Part shown: one piece after another, positions 10,451-22,900 of the stretch
Position numbering within the stretch: the first letter of the stretch is position 1
Layout of the letters: each line of letters begins with the position of its first letter
NCBI RefSeq assembly: GCF_000011225.1
Contig: NC_004432.1
Coordinates: forward strand, 930,001-994,000
Direction: 5' to 3'
DNA from: Malacoplasma penetrans HF-2
GTDB lineage: Bacteria; Bacillota_I; Bacilli_A; Mycoplasmatales; Mycoplasmoidaceae
Length of the DNA stretch: 64,000 nt
The notes under the pieces: generated by a model
Told to the model about the DNA's origin: nothing
Database searches by the model: none
What the model saw: the letters and a program-made list of their open reading frames with translations, nothing else
Made by a program: the position numbers and the translations under genes

Positions 10451-10927
10451 TTATTCAACAAGATCAAAATCATTTTTGTTTCATTTAATAATAGTTTTTT
10501 TATTTTCTGGATTTTCACTATTATCTTTAACAAAATTTATAAGATATCAGTCTAAGCTATAAAAAGGAATAAAACCTTTTTTAACTCAGTTAACTGCTTT
10601 TTGGTCTCATCTAATAATTAGATGTTCACTAATGCTTGTATCATCTACAAACTGATTATGTTCTATCTTATACAAGTTTTCTTTATTTAGTCTAAACTCT
10701 AATTTTTTTATTCTATTTAATGAATTGAAAAAATCAAAGTTTTTGTCTAATAAACCATTAAAGGAAAAGTAAACATTATCATTTGTTAAGTTTTTAGCTT
10801 TAACTAAATCTTCAAGAGTTTTAAAAGGAGCATAACCATAACTTCTTCCTCTAAAGTATGAAGAGATAGATGGTGCTAATCAAAACAAATTATTGATATA
10901 ATTAATTTTTATTTTCTTACTGCTCAT
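10451..10927 (-). CDS. Hypothetical protein at the end of the ula operon
   Basis: 158 residues, with five UGA Trp codons. It begins MSSKKIKINYINNLFWLAPS and contains SYFRGRSYGYAPFKTLEDL, WDQKAVNWVKKGF and SLDWYLINFVK. It is rich in aromatic residues and has no signal peptide or membrane helix. The start lies 2 nt past the ulaF stop, so it belongs to the operon. I do not recognise a family; it is probably cytosolic. Confidence 0.75.
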
Positions 10928-10929
10928 TA

Positions 10930-11661
10930 TTACTTTTTATTTTGTCCATAATATGCATTAGGACCATGTTTTCTATAATAATGTTTTAATTGTAGCTCTT
11001 TTTTAGCTTCTGTAGCTTTATTATCAACTTGCATTGTATAAATTGCCATTTTAGCAACTTCTTCTAAAGTAAGTGCTAAATTAGATGCATCAATTGCATT
11101 TTTTAAACTTCAACAGAATGGACCATGTTCTTTAACTAAACAAGCGGGTGTTGCTGCATAATCTAAATTATTTAATTTAAATTTTTCAATAATCACTTTA
11201 CCAGTGTTTTTTTCATATTCAGAATTAATTTCTTCTTTAGTTAAATCTCTTGCACATGGTACTGGACCAAAGAAGTTATCAGCATGAGTTGTTCCAAAGC
11301 AAGGAATATCTTTTCCAGCTTGTGCAAATGCTACAGCATGAGGACTGTGGGTATGAACAATTGCTTGTATTTTATCAAATGTTTTATACAAAATAGAATG
11401 TGTTGGCATATCAGTTGATGGGTTCAAAGTTCCAGAAATAACATTGTCATTTAAATCCATTACTACCATATCATCTGGTTTCATAGTTTTATAACTTACA
11501 CCACTTGGTTTAATAACATAATAAGATCTATCTTTACTAATAGCACTAACATTACCTCAAGTATGGATTACTAATCCATATTCAGAAAGTAACATATTAG
11601 CTTGATACACAATTTCTTTAAGTTCTTTTAATTCTTGTAAATTAATATCTTTTAAAGTCAT
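10930..11661 (-). CDS. ulaF: L-ribulose-5-phosphate 4-epimerase (class II aldolase fold)
   Basis: 243 residues, near the usual 230 for AraD/UlaF. It converts L-ribulose 5-phosphate to D-xylulose 5-phosphate, the last step of ascorbate breakdown. Visible motifs are the substrate-binding HTWGNVSA and KPSGV near the N-terminus, the zinc ligands in VHTHSPHA, the GTTHADNFFG loop, and a C-terminal EHGPF that supplies the third histidine. It overlaps the ulaE stop by 20 nt. The frame is undamaged. Confidence 0.9.
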
Positions 11662-12532
11662 CTAGTGCCTCTTTATATTTTTGTTCAAAGAAATCATGTG
11701 CATCTCTTATTTCTTTTATATTGTCTTCAAATGTTTGGTTAGGTTCATTTTTGTTTCACATTTCTATCATGTAAGGACCACAATAGTTAATCTTAAAGAT
11801 AGCTTTAAATGCTTTTACAAAATCTACAGTTCCTTTTCCAAATGGAATACATTTGAAAGTATCATGAGTTGTATCTTTAAAGTGAAATGCAACAATTTTA
11901 TTTTTTGCCAACTCAATTTCACTTGCAAAGTTTTCTTTTGCAAATTGAGTTAAGTTTCCAATATCTGGATAGATTGATAACATTGGTGAATCTAAAGTGT
12001 TTACTACATTTAAGATTCTTGTTAAATCACCCATAAAGAAAGTATCCATTGATTCAAATGCAATTTGAATACTATAGTGTTGTGCTAAATCACATACTAT
12101 TTTCATACTTTCAATAAAATTACTTTTAGTAATTTCATCATTTGGATTGTAGTATTCATCATATCCTGCTAATTGGATAATTCTGATTCCTAGTTTTTTT
12201 GCAAATATAAAAGCTTTATGAATTAGTTCCAATCCATGCTTTCTAACCTTTACATCTTTACTACCTAATGGGAATCTTCTATTAGCAGATAAACACATTG
12301 AATTAATATACATTCTATTTCTAATTGCTGTTTCTAGTAGTTTGTATATTTCAAGATCATTTCAATCTAATCTATTGATTCTTTCATCTTGCTCATCAAT
12401 ACTGATTTCTATAAAATCAAAACCTGCAGCTTTTGCAATTTTAAATTTTTGATCTCAATCAAATTTAGTATTGATAGCTTTTTCATAGATTCCAATTTTA
12501 TATTTTTTAAGATCAGTATTTACTAATTTCAT
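11642..12532 (-). CDS. ulaE: L-ribulose/L-xylulose-5-phosphate 3-epimerase
   Basis: 296 residues, a TIM-barrel sugar-phosphate epimerase of the UlaE/SgbU type. It interconverts L-xylulose 5-phosphate and L-ribulose 5-phosphate. Metal-site segments seen are IAFESMDT (Glu), IYPDIGN (Asp), VAFHFKDT (His) and YMIEMW (Glu). The RBS AAGGA lies inside the ulaD coding sequence, and the two genes overlap by 26 nt. The frame is open, with UGA Trp codons. Confidence 0.9.
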
Positions 12533-13160
12533 CTTGAAGTTCCTTAGCTGCAAGCTCTGGGTTTGCTGCATCTCTAATACTTCTACCAGCTATAAAAATA
12601 TAAATTGGAATTCCTTTAAATAGTTTGATATCTTCTTTTTCAATACCACCAGTTACAGTTACTTTAAATCCCATTTCAGCTAATTTTCTAACTGTGTTGA
12701 TATTCTTTTCATCTCATTTAGCTCCATCTTTTTGAGCATCACGACTACGATGTCATACAACTTGTTTTAATCCAACACTTTGTCATTCTTTTACTTGTTC
12801 TCAAGTAAAATGAGTAGTCATTTCTACTTGAACATCTTTATTAGGATAATTTTTTGAAGTTTCTATAGTTTGTTTTAATGTTGAAGTTTCAGCAGCACAA
12901 ATAACTGTTGTAAAATCTGCTCCATTTTCAAAAAACATTTTTCCAAAGACACTTCCAGCATCTGCAATTTCTCCATCGGCAACTATGATCTTATCTGGGA
13001 ATTCTTCCTTAATTTTCTTAATAGCATTTTTTCCTTCAGATGCTAATAAAATAGTTCCCACTTCTAATACATCTAAGTATTTAGCAGCTTTTTTAGCATC
13101 GGTAATAGCACTATCTGAAGATAGATTATCTAATGCTATTTGTAACATTGGTTTACTCAT
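12507..13160 (-). CDS. ulaD: 3-keto-L-gulonate-6-phosphate decarboxylase with Lys64 to Glu
   Basis: 217 residues, collinear with the E. coli enzyme (MSKPMLQIALDN against MSLPMLQVALDN, no gaps up to residue 70). It belongs to the OMP-decarboxylase suprafamily and makes L-xylulose 5-phosphate and CO2. Asp11, Glu33, Asp62 and Asp67 are kept, as are WHRSRDAQ and IFIAGRSIRDA. The motif that should read ADxKIAD reads ADGEIAD, so the catalytic Lys64 is Glu. The enzyme may be inactive or altered. It lies about 20 nt after ulaC and overlaps ulaE. Confidence 0.88.
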
Positions 13161-13177
13161 TTTTATATATTTTCTCC

Positions 13178-13658
13178 TTATAAATATTTTTTTAAATCAA
13201 CAGATTTAATAACATTAATAACTTCTTCTTTTGATTTAGCTTTTCTAATTTTTTCAATATTTTCTTCATTTTCAAAAATTGAAACAATTTGAGGAAGAGC
13301 AACTCCTACATGGATATCAGAAGATGCACTAGCTAATCCTATTAGAATATCAATTGGTCTATTATCACCTTCAAAATAAATTTCTTTTTCTAATGTGATT
13401 AAACTAAACCCATTATCAAAAACACCTACTTCATTTTGAGCATGTGGCATTGCTACATGATCTGCAATGATAAAATAAGGACCATAGTTTTTTAAACTTT
13501 CTAGAATTGATAAATAGTAATTTTCATCAATTACTTTTTTTATCAATTAGTGGTTGCATTGATAACTTAATTGCCTCTTTATAATCAGAAGCACTTAAAC
13601 CAACTTTAATGGAATCATTTTTTATTAGATTTTCTAATAAATCTACTTTATTACTCAT
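13178..13658 (-). pseudogene. ulaC: PTS ascorbate IIA component, frameshifted at an A7 tract
   Basis: Codes for a PTS EIIA of the fructose/mannitol type. The phosphorylated histidine lies in ADHVAMPHAQNE, and the C-terminal half has GLASASSDIHVGVAL. The N-terminal part (MSNKVDLLENLIKNDSIKVG...) is in a different frame from the rest. Seven A (T on the plus strand near 13535) stand where six would keep the frame PLIDKKVIDENY. The start overlaps the ulaB stop (ATGAGTAA). As read, the product stops after about 40 residues, so this is a broken gene, a slippage site or a sequencing error. Confidence 0.8.
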
Positions 13659-13932
13659 TAATAACCTTTGATAAAGCAGCTTCTATTTCTTTTTCATCCA
13701 TTAAATTTCTAACACCAACTATTTTGGCTTTTCTTGAACCATCAAAATTATCTACTAAGTGTGTAGAACAAATAATGATATCAGCAGAATTAACTAATCC
13801 TTTAGCTTGTCCCATTGATAGAGCTTCTACACTTGCTTCTAAATTTAATGATTTACAGATTTTTTCCACTTTTAGTTTGATAATCATAGATGTTCCCATC
13901 CCGTTACCACAAGCAGCTACAATTTTAAGCAT
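13651..13932 (-). CDS. ulaB: PTS ascorbate IIB component
   Basis: 93 residues, full length for an EIIB of the lactose/ascorbate type. The phosphocysteine loop is AACGNGMGTSM at residues 6-16. It passes phosphate from IIA to the incoming sugar. RBS GGAGATTGAA precedes the ATG. The frame is intact, although its partners IIA and IIC are both frameshifted. Confidence 0.9.
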   Translation of the reverse strand: MLKIVAACGNGMGTSMIIKLKVEKICKSLNLEASVEALSMGQAKGLVNSADIIICSTHLVDNFDGSRKAKIVGVRNLMDEKEIEAALSKVINE

Positions 13933-13970
13933 TTCAATCTCCTTGAATTTTTATATTTTTTGTTTGTTAT

Positions 13971-15868
13971 TTAAACCATAACTGGTTCAGCATTTTTGTT
14001 TTTAAAATTAAATAATTTGTTAATTGGTAAAACTTTCTTTAATGGAGGTACTTTACTACTTAATCCACTATCTACATATTGAACTGCAAGAAGCATAATT
14101 ACTACTTCTAATGGAAGAATAATGTATGCAGCAATTGGATGCATTGCAGCAAAGATTAATGGGAAACCAAAGAATAAGTTTCAGTCGACCATTCCATTGT
14201 ATCCAGTACTAATTGGAGAAATGTATGAACCATCAGATAGTTTTCCAGCTACTGCACCATTAGCACCTGCTACTTGTGCTAATTCTTGAACAGAACCTAA
14301 TGCAAATGCAACTACTATAATTTCAATGAAACTAAAGATTGCAGGAACAATAATTGATGCTTTTCAACCACCATTAACATTTGCATTAACCCCAACAGCT
14401 CCAGAGTTAAAGAATAAAGTAATGAATAAAGGAATACAACAACAGTTGGTAAACCAGCTGCAGTTAGCCCAATAACAATTCCAACACCAATGTATTGTGC
14501 AATAGTACCAGAAATAAATCCATAAGTTACTGCATTTGGACTAAAACCATAAACTGCAGCAATATCAACAGCTACCACTGAACCTGGAATAATTTTTTCA
14601 GAGATACCTTGGAAAGATTGTTGTAACTCAGTAACAAACATTCTTACCCCTGTAATAATTGCAAGAATTGCAGCAACTAAGAATAATGCACCCATGAAGA
14701 TTTTAACTACTCAGAATGAACCAATAGTTCCATTTGGTCATCAAGTGTTGCTACCTACAATATCACTAAATTTACTTCCAGTTGGTGCTGCTACTTCTAA
14801 TACCACAGCTAAAACTAAGAATAATAAGATAATTAAAACACTTTGAACAAAAATATTATCTTCAAATATTCTGAATTTTTTGCTTAGTTTTCTATTTTCT
14901 GCACTTACTACTTCTTGACCTTTTTTAGTAAATTTAAAGAATCTTCCTAAATGGAAAGCAGCAGTAATTCCCATCATTTGTTGGTGACCAATTGCAAAAT
15001 TAGCATTTTCAGTAATTTTGTTAGTTGCTTTAATAGTCATAGTTGTACCAACAGATCAGTATGACCCTAAGAAGATTCCAGCAAATAATACAGTTCCAAC
15101 TTCAACACTTGGTTCTACTATACTTCCACCACTTAATGCAGTGTTAGCAAAGAATAATAAGTAAACAAAAGGAACTACAACTGCACTTTGTTGGAACATA
15201 ATGTGACCAGTTGTCATCACTGCATGACAGTTTGTTCAACGTCTTAAAGAAACCAAAAGAATGTTGAAAGCAAAACCAACAAGAAGTGCATAACTAACTC
15301 ATGAAGTATAGTTATTTCCAGTTGCAAAACTAGTTAAGAAGTTAAGACCACTATTTCATCCTTGATAAGGGTCTAAAGGTACCACAGTTGCTCCACCTCA
15401 ACTTCTAAAACCATTAAATAATGGCGAAGCAATTCCACTTAAAGCTGTACTACCAACATTTAGTAATAGTACACCAATTGCTGTTTTTAATGCACCTATT
15501 AGTGAATCTACAAATCCACGTTTAAGCACAATATATCCAATAAAACTTAGTACAGCTAATAATATAGCTGGAACTCCTAAGAAGTTATCAATTCATACAG
15601 CATTTAAATATCAAGTAAATGCATTCCCTGCATCTCTAAAATTACCAGCAACTGCTGCAATTACTTTTGTCCCATTTTTATATTCCGGTGCTCCAACAGC
15701 TGCAACAATTACATATCCTAAAACAATTACTAAAACCACTAAACTTCATGCAAGGATAGATTTTCAGTGATCTTTGAATTTTCATTTTTTCTTTTTTTCT
15801 GAAAGTTCTTCTGACGTGGTACTAATGTCAGGAGTTTCAGAATTTTTTAAGTCTAAATTTTGACTCAT
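13971..15868 (-). pseudogene. ulaA: PTS ascorbate IIC permease, frameshifted
   Basis: About 632 codons of a multi-helix EIIC (SgaT/UlaA type), with an N-terminal charged extension (SEELSEKKKKWKFKD) before the first helix. Recognisable parts are YALLVGFAFNILLV, HAVMTTGHIMFQQ, ATNKITENANFAIGHQQM and AAVYGFSPNAV. Near 14436 one T is missing: GTATTCC where GTATTTCC would give VVFPLFITLFFNSGAVG. Downstream of this the correct protein continues in another frame to AEPVMV and TAA at 13971. The length 1898 is two more than a multiple of three, as expected for a single deletion. Confidence 0.85.
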
Positions 15869-15902
15869 TTTTTAACCTTTCCAAATAATTAAATTTTTTT
15901 AA

Positions 15903-16957
15903 TTATTTAACATTTAATTTTCTTTTAATTTCTAAAGCACTTTCTTTTACTAAGTGAGGATTGAAAGTTCTAGGTTCATCAAAAGTTAAAATTTCTCTAG
16001 GGTTATTAATTAACATGTCTGCTAGATGTTCACTTTTCACACCAACTTTTTTTAGTAATGGAATGAAACGTTCAAACAAGTAAGGGAAACCAAAAGTTAA
16101 TTTTCCTTTTTCAATACCATAATTTTCTTGATATAAAATTCTTCCAGCATCTAATGCTAATGTAATATTTTTAGAGTAACCTCTATCAACTAATCATTTA
16201 AGGTTTTCAGCTAGAGTTGAATCTGGATAATATTTAACTCTATCTGGACCATCAAAACAGATTGTTACTCCAAGTTCAGAAATAATCTTTTCATAGTAGT
16301 ATTTATCTGGATTTTGTTTAAATGTGATAATTGAATTTTTCTTGGGTTAGCACCAAAATCAATCATATATTTTGCAGCTTCATATGCCATTGTTCCAAGT
16401 TGAGTATGTACTAAAATTGGACAACCAGTTTCTATTGAAGTTCTAGCAGCAATTTCTAATGCTTTAAATTCTAGTTTATCAATAGCAGCATATCCTGTTC
16501 CTGCTTTAATCATTCCAGCTTTTGCTGGACCTCTTTTTACATATGGACCATTATAGTTGTACAGATCCATTCCTTCATTAACTTCAGCTACTGTTAATTT
16601 CACAATTTCATCAATTGGAACTTCAGCTAATCAAGAGCTGTATTTATCATAGAATGCAGCTTTGTGAAATCCTGTACACATTATTAAGTTAACTTTACCT
16701 CTTAAAGCTTCTGCTATTTGTAAAGTTTTAACTACATCTCTACCGATGTTAGGTGGATCCATGATACACATAGAACGTCCTCCTAATCGGTGATATGATT
16801 CTAATTCTTTAATTGCTGCGTCAACGCTTAGCATGATGAAATCAGGGTGTTCATGAGATTCAGGGCCACCATTTTTAATTAAGTGGTCATGACAATCTGT
16901 GATCCCTAATTGACTAGGATCAATATCTCCTAGTATCGTTCTTACAAATTTTGACAT
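15903..16957 (-). pseudogene. Phosphotriesterase-family lactonase, frameshifted
   Basis: A PTE-like amidohydrolase. The N-terminal metal site is DCHDHL, the bridging lysine lies in AGMIKAGTGY, and further metal ligands lie in ILVHTQLG, IQLSHLNK and LALDAGR. In mycoplasma ula operons such a gene may stand in for the UlaG ascorbate-6-phosphate lactonase (inference). One A is missing near 16340 (AAACAAAATCC; five A would give HLNKNPDKYYYEK), and the rest is in the shifted frame down to TAA at 15903. The length 1055 fits a single deletion. RBS AAGGAG lies 14 nt before the start. Confidence 0.8.
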
Positions 16958-16981
16958 TATTAAAAAATTCTCCTTTTAAAT

Positions 16982-17034
16982 AAAAACTAATTTCAATATA
17001 CAATATTTTAGATATTGGTTTTTGTTTAGTTTTT
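16982..17034 (-). promoter_or_regulatory. Terminator-like hairpin in the ula leader
   Basis: Arms AAAAACTAA and TTAGTTTTT, with an inner CAATAT / ATATTG pair, lie about 25 nt upstream of the first operon gene and just before its RBS. On the minus strand the second arm runs into TTTTTATTT. It could act as an attenuator. The AT-rich region up to 17240 should hold the promoter, but I cannot assign one firmly. Confidence 0.45.
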
Positions 17035-17245
17035 ATTTAAGGCAGTTAGTTAATGCATTAAATCCATGCTACAAATAATTTAAACAGTGGAACAATATTT
17101 TATATAAACTTTATAAAGTACAAGATTTTTGCATTTTTTGTGGTTATAATAATTGGTTAAAAAACATATTAAATATTTATTAATACTCTTGCTTTTTTAA
17201 GAATTTTTTGTCAATAAATTTAATAGTAAATTGCTTAAATAAAAA

Positions 17246-17273
17246 AATACTCCTTCATTAAAAGGAGTATTTC
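17246..17273 (-). terminator. Terminator of the ABC-2/large surface protein operon
   Basis: AAATACTCCTT / AAGGAGTATTT, about 25 nt past the stop at 17297. T-runs on both strands. Confidence 0.85.
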
Positions 17274-17296
17274 ATTTAGTTAATTTGCTTTATACA

Positions 17297-19975
17297 TTAA
17301 GAGTAAACAGCAAAGTTCTTTATATGATTTTTTAAATAGTTCTTTGCATCATCAAATGTTAAAAAGTAATAAGTTCTATTGTCTATAGAAAGTTCATAAA
17401 CTTGGTTAACTTCATTTTTAATTAGTATTTTATTTGATTTATCACTATAGAAAACTAAGTCTTTTCCTTGGTTTACTATTATAGTATTTAAAGCATTGTT
17501 TATTACTGTTTGTCTATCATCATAACTTCCATCAGCATAATTAGAGTTATCAGTAACAATAGTATCAATGTTTACTATCTTTCCATTTAGGTCATAGATT
17601 AAAATTATTTTTGCTGGTCTTAAATAATTGTTTTGATTTAAAGCATTTGATTTCTCTTTATATGTTTCATAAATAGAAACATAGTTTTTACTTAAAGCAG
17701 AATTGATTGAATTTTTACCACCTAAGTATTCTGCATAATACATTGTGTTTCAATTATTACTAGATTTTGCTAATACTAAAACATCATCATTAAAGTTAGA
17801 TATTAAATCTTTATATTTTGATGGATTTAGTCTAATTTCATTTATACCAATTTCTTCAAGTCTTTTTGCATAACTATATAATCCTAAAGCAATTCCATAA
17901 GAAGAACTTAATTTAGCATTTTCAGAAATTTTTGTTAAGTTAGATTGAGTTTCTAAATTTCTTTTAAATTGATCTCTAGTAGTATTGAACAAACTATATA
18001 AATTCAAAACATCATCTTTTGTAATATAAGTTATTCCACCATTCTTTTTATTTAGTGAACTAAAGATTAAATTATTTGAATTATTATTTTTATTTGTATA
18101 TTCTAAAACTTGTTTTCCATCTACTTGTTTTTTAACAACCTTAGATGAAATATTTTGTCATGCTTCTACTGCTATATCTTCATTATCTAATTTGTTTACT
18201 AAATTATCTAAGTTTTCATCAAATAAATCTTTTAAATTAGTGATTCCATTTTCTTTAAGTTCAACTTGGTCTTTTAAAGAAAACACAGGTGAGTCATTAT
18301 AAGAAATAATAAGTTCAACTTTTTCCTTATCATATTTGAAATTTGAATCACTTGTTTCTTGTACTCCATACAATTTATGAATTAATACATCATAACTATT
18401 AATACTGTCACTACTAAAATCTAAAGAACTTTTAAAGTTATTTAATTGTTGCTTTTGTTTTTGTAATTCTACTGCTACATTATTTGCATTTCTATCAGCA
18501 GTATAAGTGTAGTCTGCATTAAATGTTTTATAAGAAGCATCTCACTGATTCTTTTTAGTTTTTATGAAATCAGTAAATATTTGATTAAGGTCTTTTAGTT
18601 CAATTTTATCTAAAAGCTTTTGATCAATTTCTCCGCCATCTTTTTCTTTTAATTTACTTTCAAATTTTTGTTTCAAAGTACTTAGGTTATTATTATCACT
18701 TAAATATTTTTCTACTTCATTTCTTAAATTCAATCCAGTTGTTAAAGATATATCAAATCTAGTTGATCCAATATCATATCCCATGTATAAACCTGTATTA
18801 CCTTTTTTAAGTAATTCAAAATCAATTCCAGGAGCTCTATCAATAGTGTTGTTACCAATATTTCAAATATCAAACTTACTTCCATAAACATTGATATCAA
18901 AATATTCTGAAGCAAATTCATACCCTAATGGACTTCTTCTAACTGAATGTCTTCCACTTCTTGATAAAACATTAGGATCTAAGAAAGTATATATAGTGTT
19001 TGCTTGTCCTTCTCTACTTTGTAATAAATCTAATAAAGTTAAATCTTTATTATCTTTAGTTTTATTAATGTTAATTGTTTTTCCTGGTCTATAGTTTTCA
19101 ATAAATGTTCAATCTCATCTTCAGTTTTTTTCTGGAAAATGTTTAAAACCTACATTAAAATTAATTTTTATTTTTGATAAGATATTTTTAAATTCTTCAT
19201 TAAAAGCTTCTCTTAATGAATCATCAATTTGTTTTTTCTTATTTAAAAATTCTTCTTTACTTCTAAAGACATTAGAATTTTTATCATTATATTTAACTAG
19301 ATTCCCATTATCATCTTTAACATACAATTCCATTTTGAAATTATTATTACTCTTTTGTCCCTTAAGACTTCTGATTGCTATCTTTTTAAATCTATTAATA
19401 TCATCTTTATTTAAAGGATTTAATTTAACATCATATCCATTTTCATCTGTAACTAAATAATACGGAGTTGGAATTCCAACAGTTTGTTTTCTTAAAGATT
19501 CTCTAGCTTCTGATTCACTATAAAAGATATTTCCATTTAAATCATCATATGCCTCACTGATTAAACCATTGTTAACAAATGAATTTTTTGCATCATCATA
19601 ATTATCAGTATATGAACCATTTGCAGTTTTATAAGCTTTAGAAAGTTTTGAAACATCATAAGTTTTAAGTTTTTCAGTATTTAAAATTTTTGTAGATGTA
19701 TCTTGAATAGAATCTGCTAAATCACCAATTAAAAACTTTTCATTTATATTTTGGTTTTTAAGTAAAACACTATTAGTTGCTTCATCTAAAGAACTGTAAT
19801 AAGCATTATCAAAATAAATTCCTTTATTTGTTGTTTCAGTCAAAGGTGAATTTTTTACTTCACCACTAGAACTGTTTTTAGTTGAAACTAAGCTTGTAGG
19901 AATTGCAGCTAATGCAACTGCTGCTGGTACTAATGCTATAGGCAATAAGATAAGTTTTTTATTTTTTAATTTCAT
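17297..19975 (-). CDS. Large membrane-anchored surface protein Y (892 aa)
   Basis: The N-terminus MKLKNKKLILLPIALVPAAV is a hydrophobic signal-anchor without a lipobox cysteine. The rest is hydrophilic and Asn/Lys/Asp/Tyr-rich. Short modules recur in which an aromatic strand is followed by S..EA...L, for example KGIYFDNAYYSSLDEATNS, GNIFYSESEARESL, RTYYFLTFDDAKNYL. RBS GAGGAAAT is inside the preceding gene and the start is 2 nt after its stop, so it is the last gene of a four-gene operon with the ABC transporter. The function is unknown; it is probably extracellular. Confidence 0.8.
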
Positions 19976-19977
19976 AG

Positions 19978-22900
19978 TTATTTCCTCAACTCTGTAGTGT
20001 TTTGTTTTACTCATTTATAAAAATCATCTAATGAATAAAATTTTTCTTCATAATTGTATGAATAATAAACAACCTGCTGGTTGCTAACAAATGTTTCATA
20101 TTCATAATTATTTAATAATCATTGGAATGCATTTTCTTGTGATAAGAAATACTTAACTTCTCCAACTGATGTTTTTGCTTTGAATATATTAAATGAGTTT
20201 GCTTGATTAGAGAAATCTGTAAATAAATCATTCCCAATTGTGTCAGTTTTATATATGGTTTTATTTTCTACATTAAATGAACTTAAAAACTTTTGTAATA
20301 GTAAAGTTTCTGCATCAACATCAACATCTGTTTTATTATTGCCAGTTTTTTGTTGTTGATTAGGATCAATAATCACATACCTAAATAAGTTATTTTTATC
20401 TTTTGAAGAATATGGAATTTCTTTACCAGTTTTCATATCATAACTAGTTCCAGGTAGTACATAATTATTGATTGAACCATCATTTAAATCATCATCTCTT
20501 TTAATTGGATAATTGTTTTGATCTAGGTTTGGAAGCATTGAAACTTTTGTAGGTTTAATGTTTTCCAAAATACTATTAATAATTGCTTCTTTATTACCAG
20601 ATGAACTAGCAACAAAATCCTTGCCATCTGCATATTTATAAACTGTATTTGAATCTACATATTTAGATTCAAAATTAATAAATGCAGATTTGAAAACTTC
20701 ATCTTGTAACTGACTTAAATTTTCATAAACTCCATTTGGTAAAGTTTGAGAACTTCCAAATTTTTGATTTGAAAAAGTGTAGAACTTTTTAATTTGTTCT
20801 GAATCAACTTGTCCATCAGAAAGTGCTTTTGCATATGCTCTTAAATAACTTTCAGTCTCTACATTAATGTTGTAGTTTCTTCCGTTTAAATAGTAGAAAT
20901 TTGTAGATCTTGGTTCATTTAATTTAATTGGTTTTAAAATATCCATTTCCTGTATTGTTCTTCTATTAGTTTCTACAAGTCCAAATAGAATTGTTTCTTT
21001 AAAACCTCCATCTCAAATGTATTTAACACCATTAGATTCATATACATAAGATCTTGGTTGATAAGAAGGAACAAAAGCATCTAGTAAAAGTGTTACTGCC
21101 CCACCTAAAGCTGTAGCTGAGTTTAAAAAGTAAACACATTTTAAAAACCCATTAGCAATAGTTACAAACTTAGAAGAAGAGTCAAAAACCTTTTGATATG
21201 TCTCTTTAATTTTTGCAACATCATTGATAACGTATCTAAAATTCTTAATTGCAACACTAACTCTTTCAGCAATTGTAAATACTTGTCTTTCTAATGAAGT
21301 GCTTGTTGCTGCATTAACTTTATTAGCAGATCAAATAAAGGAATTAATTAAAGAAGGAGAAAGTGAAGCGTTAGAAGTTTTAGTTAAATTATTATTTAAT
21401 TTAATTTGGTCAATGTTATAAACTCCAGTTTGTTCTAATGAATTGAAAAGAGTTGTTAGATCATTGTGTGAAATATTAGAATCAGGATTTAATGAAAAAC
21501 TTCTCAAATTCTTAAAGATTGAAAATAAAGGGAATGAATTTCCAGTTTTATTTAACAAAGTATTAATGTTTGTTAAACCACTGAAAAAGCTTAAAGAACT
21601 TGCTTTTGAATAATCTTTTAAGTATACTGATAACTGGTCTTCAAATTCCAATCTAAGTGAATTGTAGATTAAGAAATTTCTAAAAATGTATCCTTCAGTA
21701 ATATTTTCAAATTCTTCTTTTGTGACATTAATAATGCTTTGGTATTTTTGATAAAAGCTGTTAATCATATCTTTATCATTACAAGAAAAAATATCTCATA
21801 TATATTGATAACTACTTACAAGTGAATAATCATAGTATTTTACTAAAGAAGCAAAGTAACTAGAATTGTATTTTATCAACCCATTCATATTTGAACTGTT
21901 TTGGTTTGCAAAAGAAGCAATAGTACCTGCAGTAATAATATTTTTATAGTGCAGTCTAATCTTATCTGTATAGTAGTTAATGTCACTGTTGTAATCAAAG
22001 TTCTTTATTTTGAAACCAAACAGTTTTGAAATAGATAATAATCCATCATCTCCAACTGTACTATCATCTAATGTTTTATCAGATGGTCTAATAATACTTT
22101 CTGGTAAGAAAACTCTAATTGTTTTATCAAAAAGTTCACATACTTGTAAGAAGTATTTTTTTGTTACAGTTAATGCTTTATTACTTGCTCCATTTAATGC
22201 TAATTGTTCAGTAATGTAAGTATACAAAATTGGGATTTTGTAAAAGCTATTATATCTTTTACCACTTTCCAAAATATCTTTAGTGTCCAAAATATTTTTC
22301 CATATTTCAGGATAATTTGAACTCATGTAAGAATTATATTGAGCAGTTTGATCCTTTAATTCATCTATACCAAATAATGAATCTGATGTAGCCATATCTT
22401 TTATTAACAAACTAAAGAATGAACCAATCATTTGATTTTCTCTTGTGTTTACTAATAAATCTCTATCTGAACTTGATACTTCTTTTCATAAACTTTTATC
22501 TGTAATACTTAATATATCAGCTGAACCTTTGTAAAAATATGGACCATATAAGTTGTATTCATCTGTAACACTAGTATCCACAATATATGAACCCATTCCT
22601 TGATTACTATAAAAAGCAGCAGGATCTGTTTTATCAATAGTTAAACTATTAAACAAATCATTTTCACTCATTCCATTGGCAAAGTTATAGTAATTGTCTT
22701 TTGCATCTTTAAACCCATAAATTTTTTTAGCATTGTTCTCTACAAAATTATTTACATCATTTTTTAATTGAGTATTCTTTTGATTTTCACTTGCTATACT
22801 TGAAAACTCTAATGGATTACTAACAAATCCATCTGGTGATTTTAAAGATTTGTATTGAGACAGTTTAAAGTTAAAATTTGAATTTGATTCATCATAATTA

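Noticed and set aside
11681-11953. Plus-strand ORF rich in Phe and Cys
   Set aside because: It lies wholly over ulaE in antisense, with no RBS and no recognisable feature.
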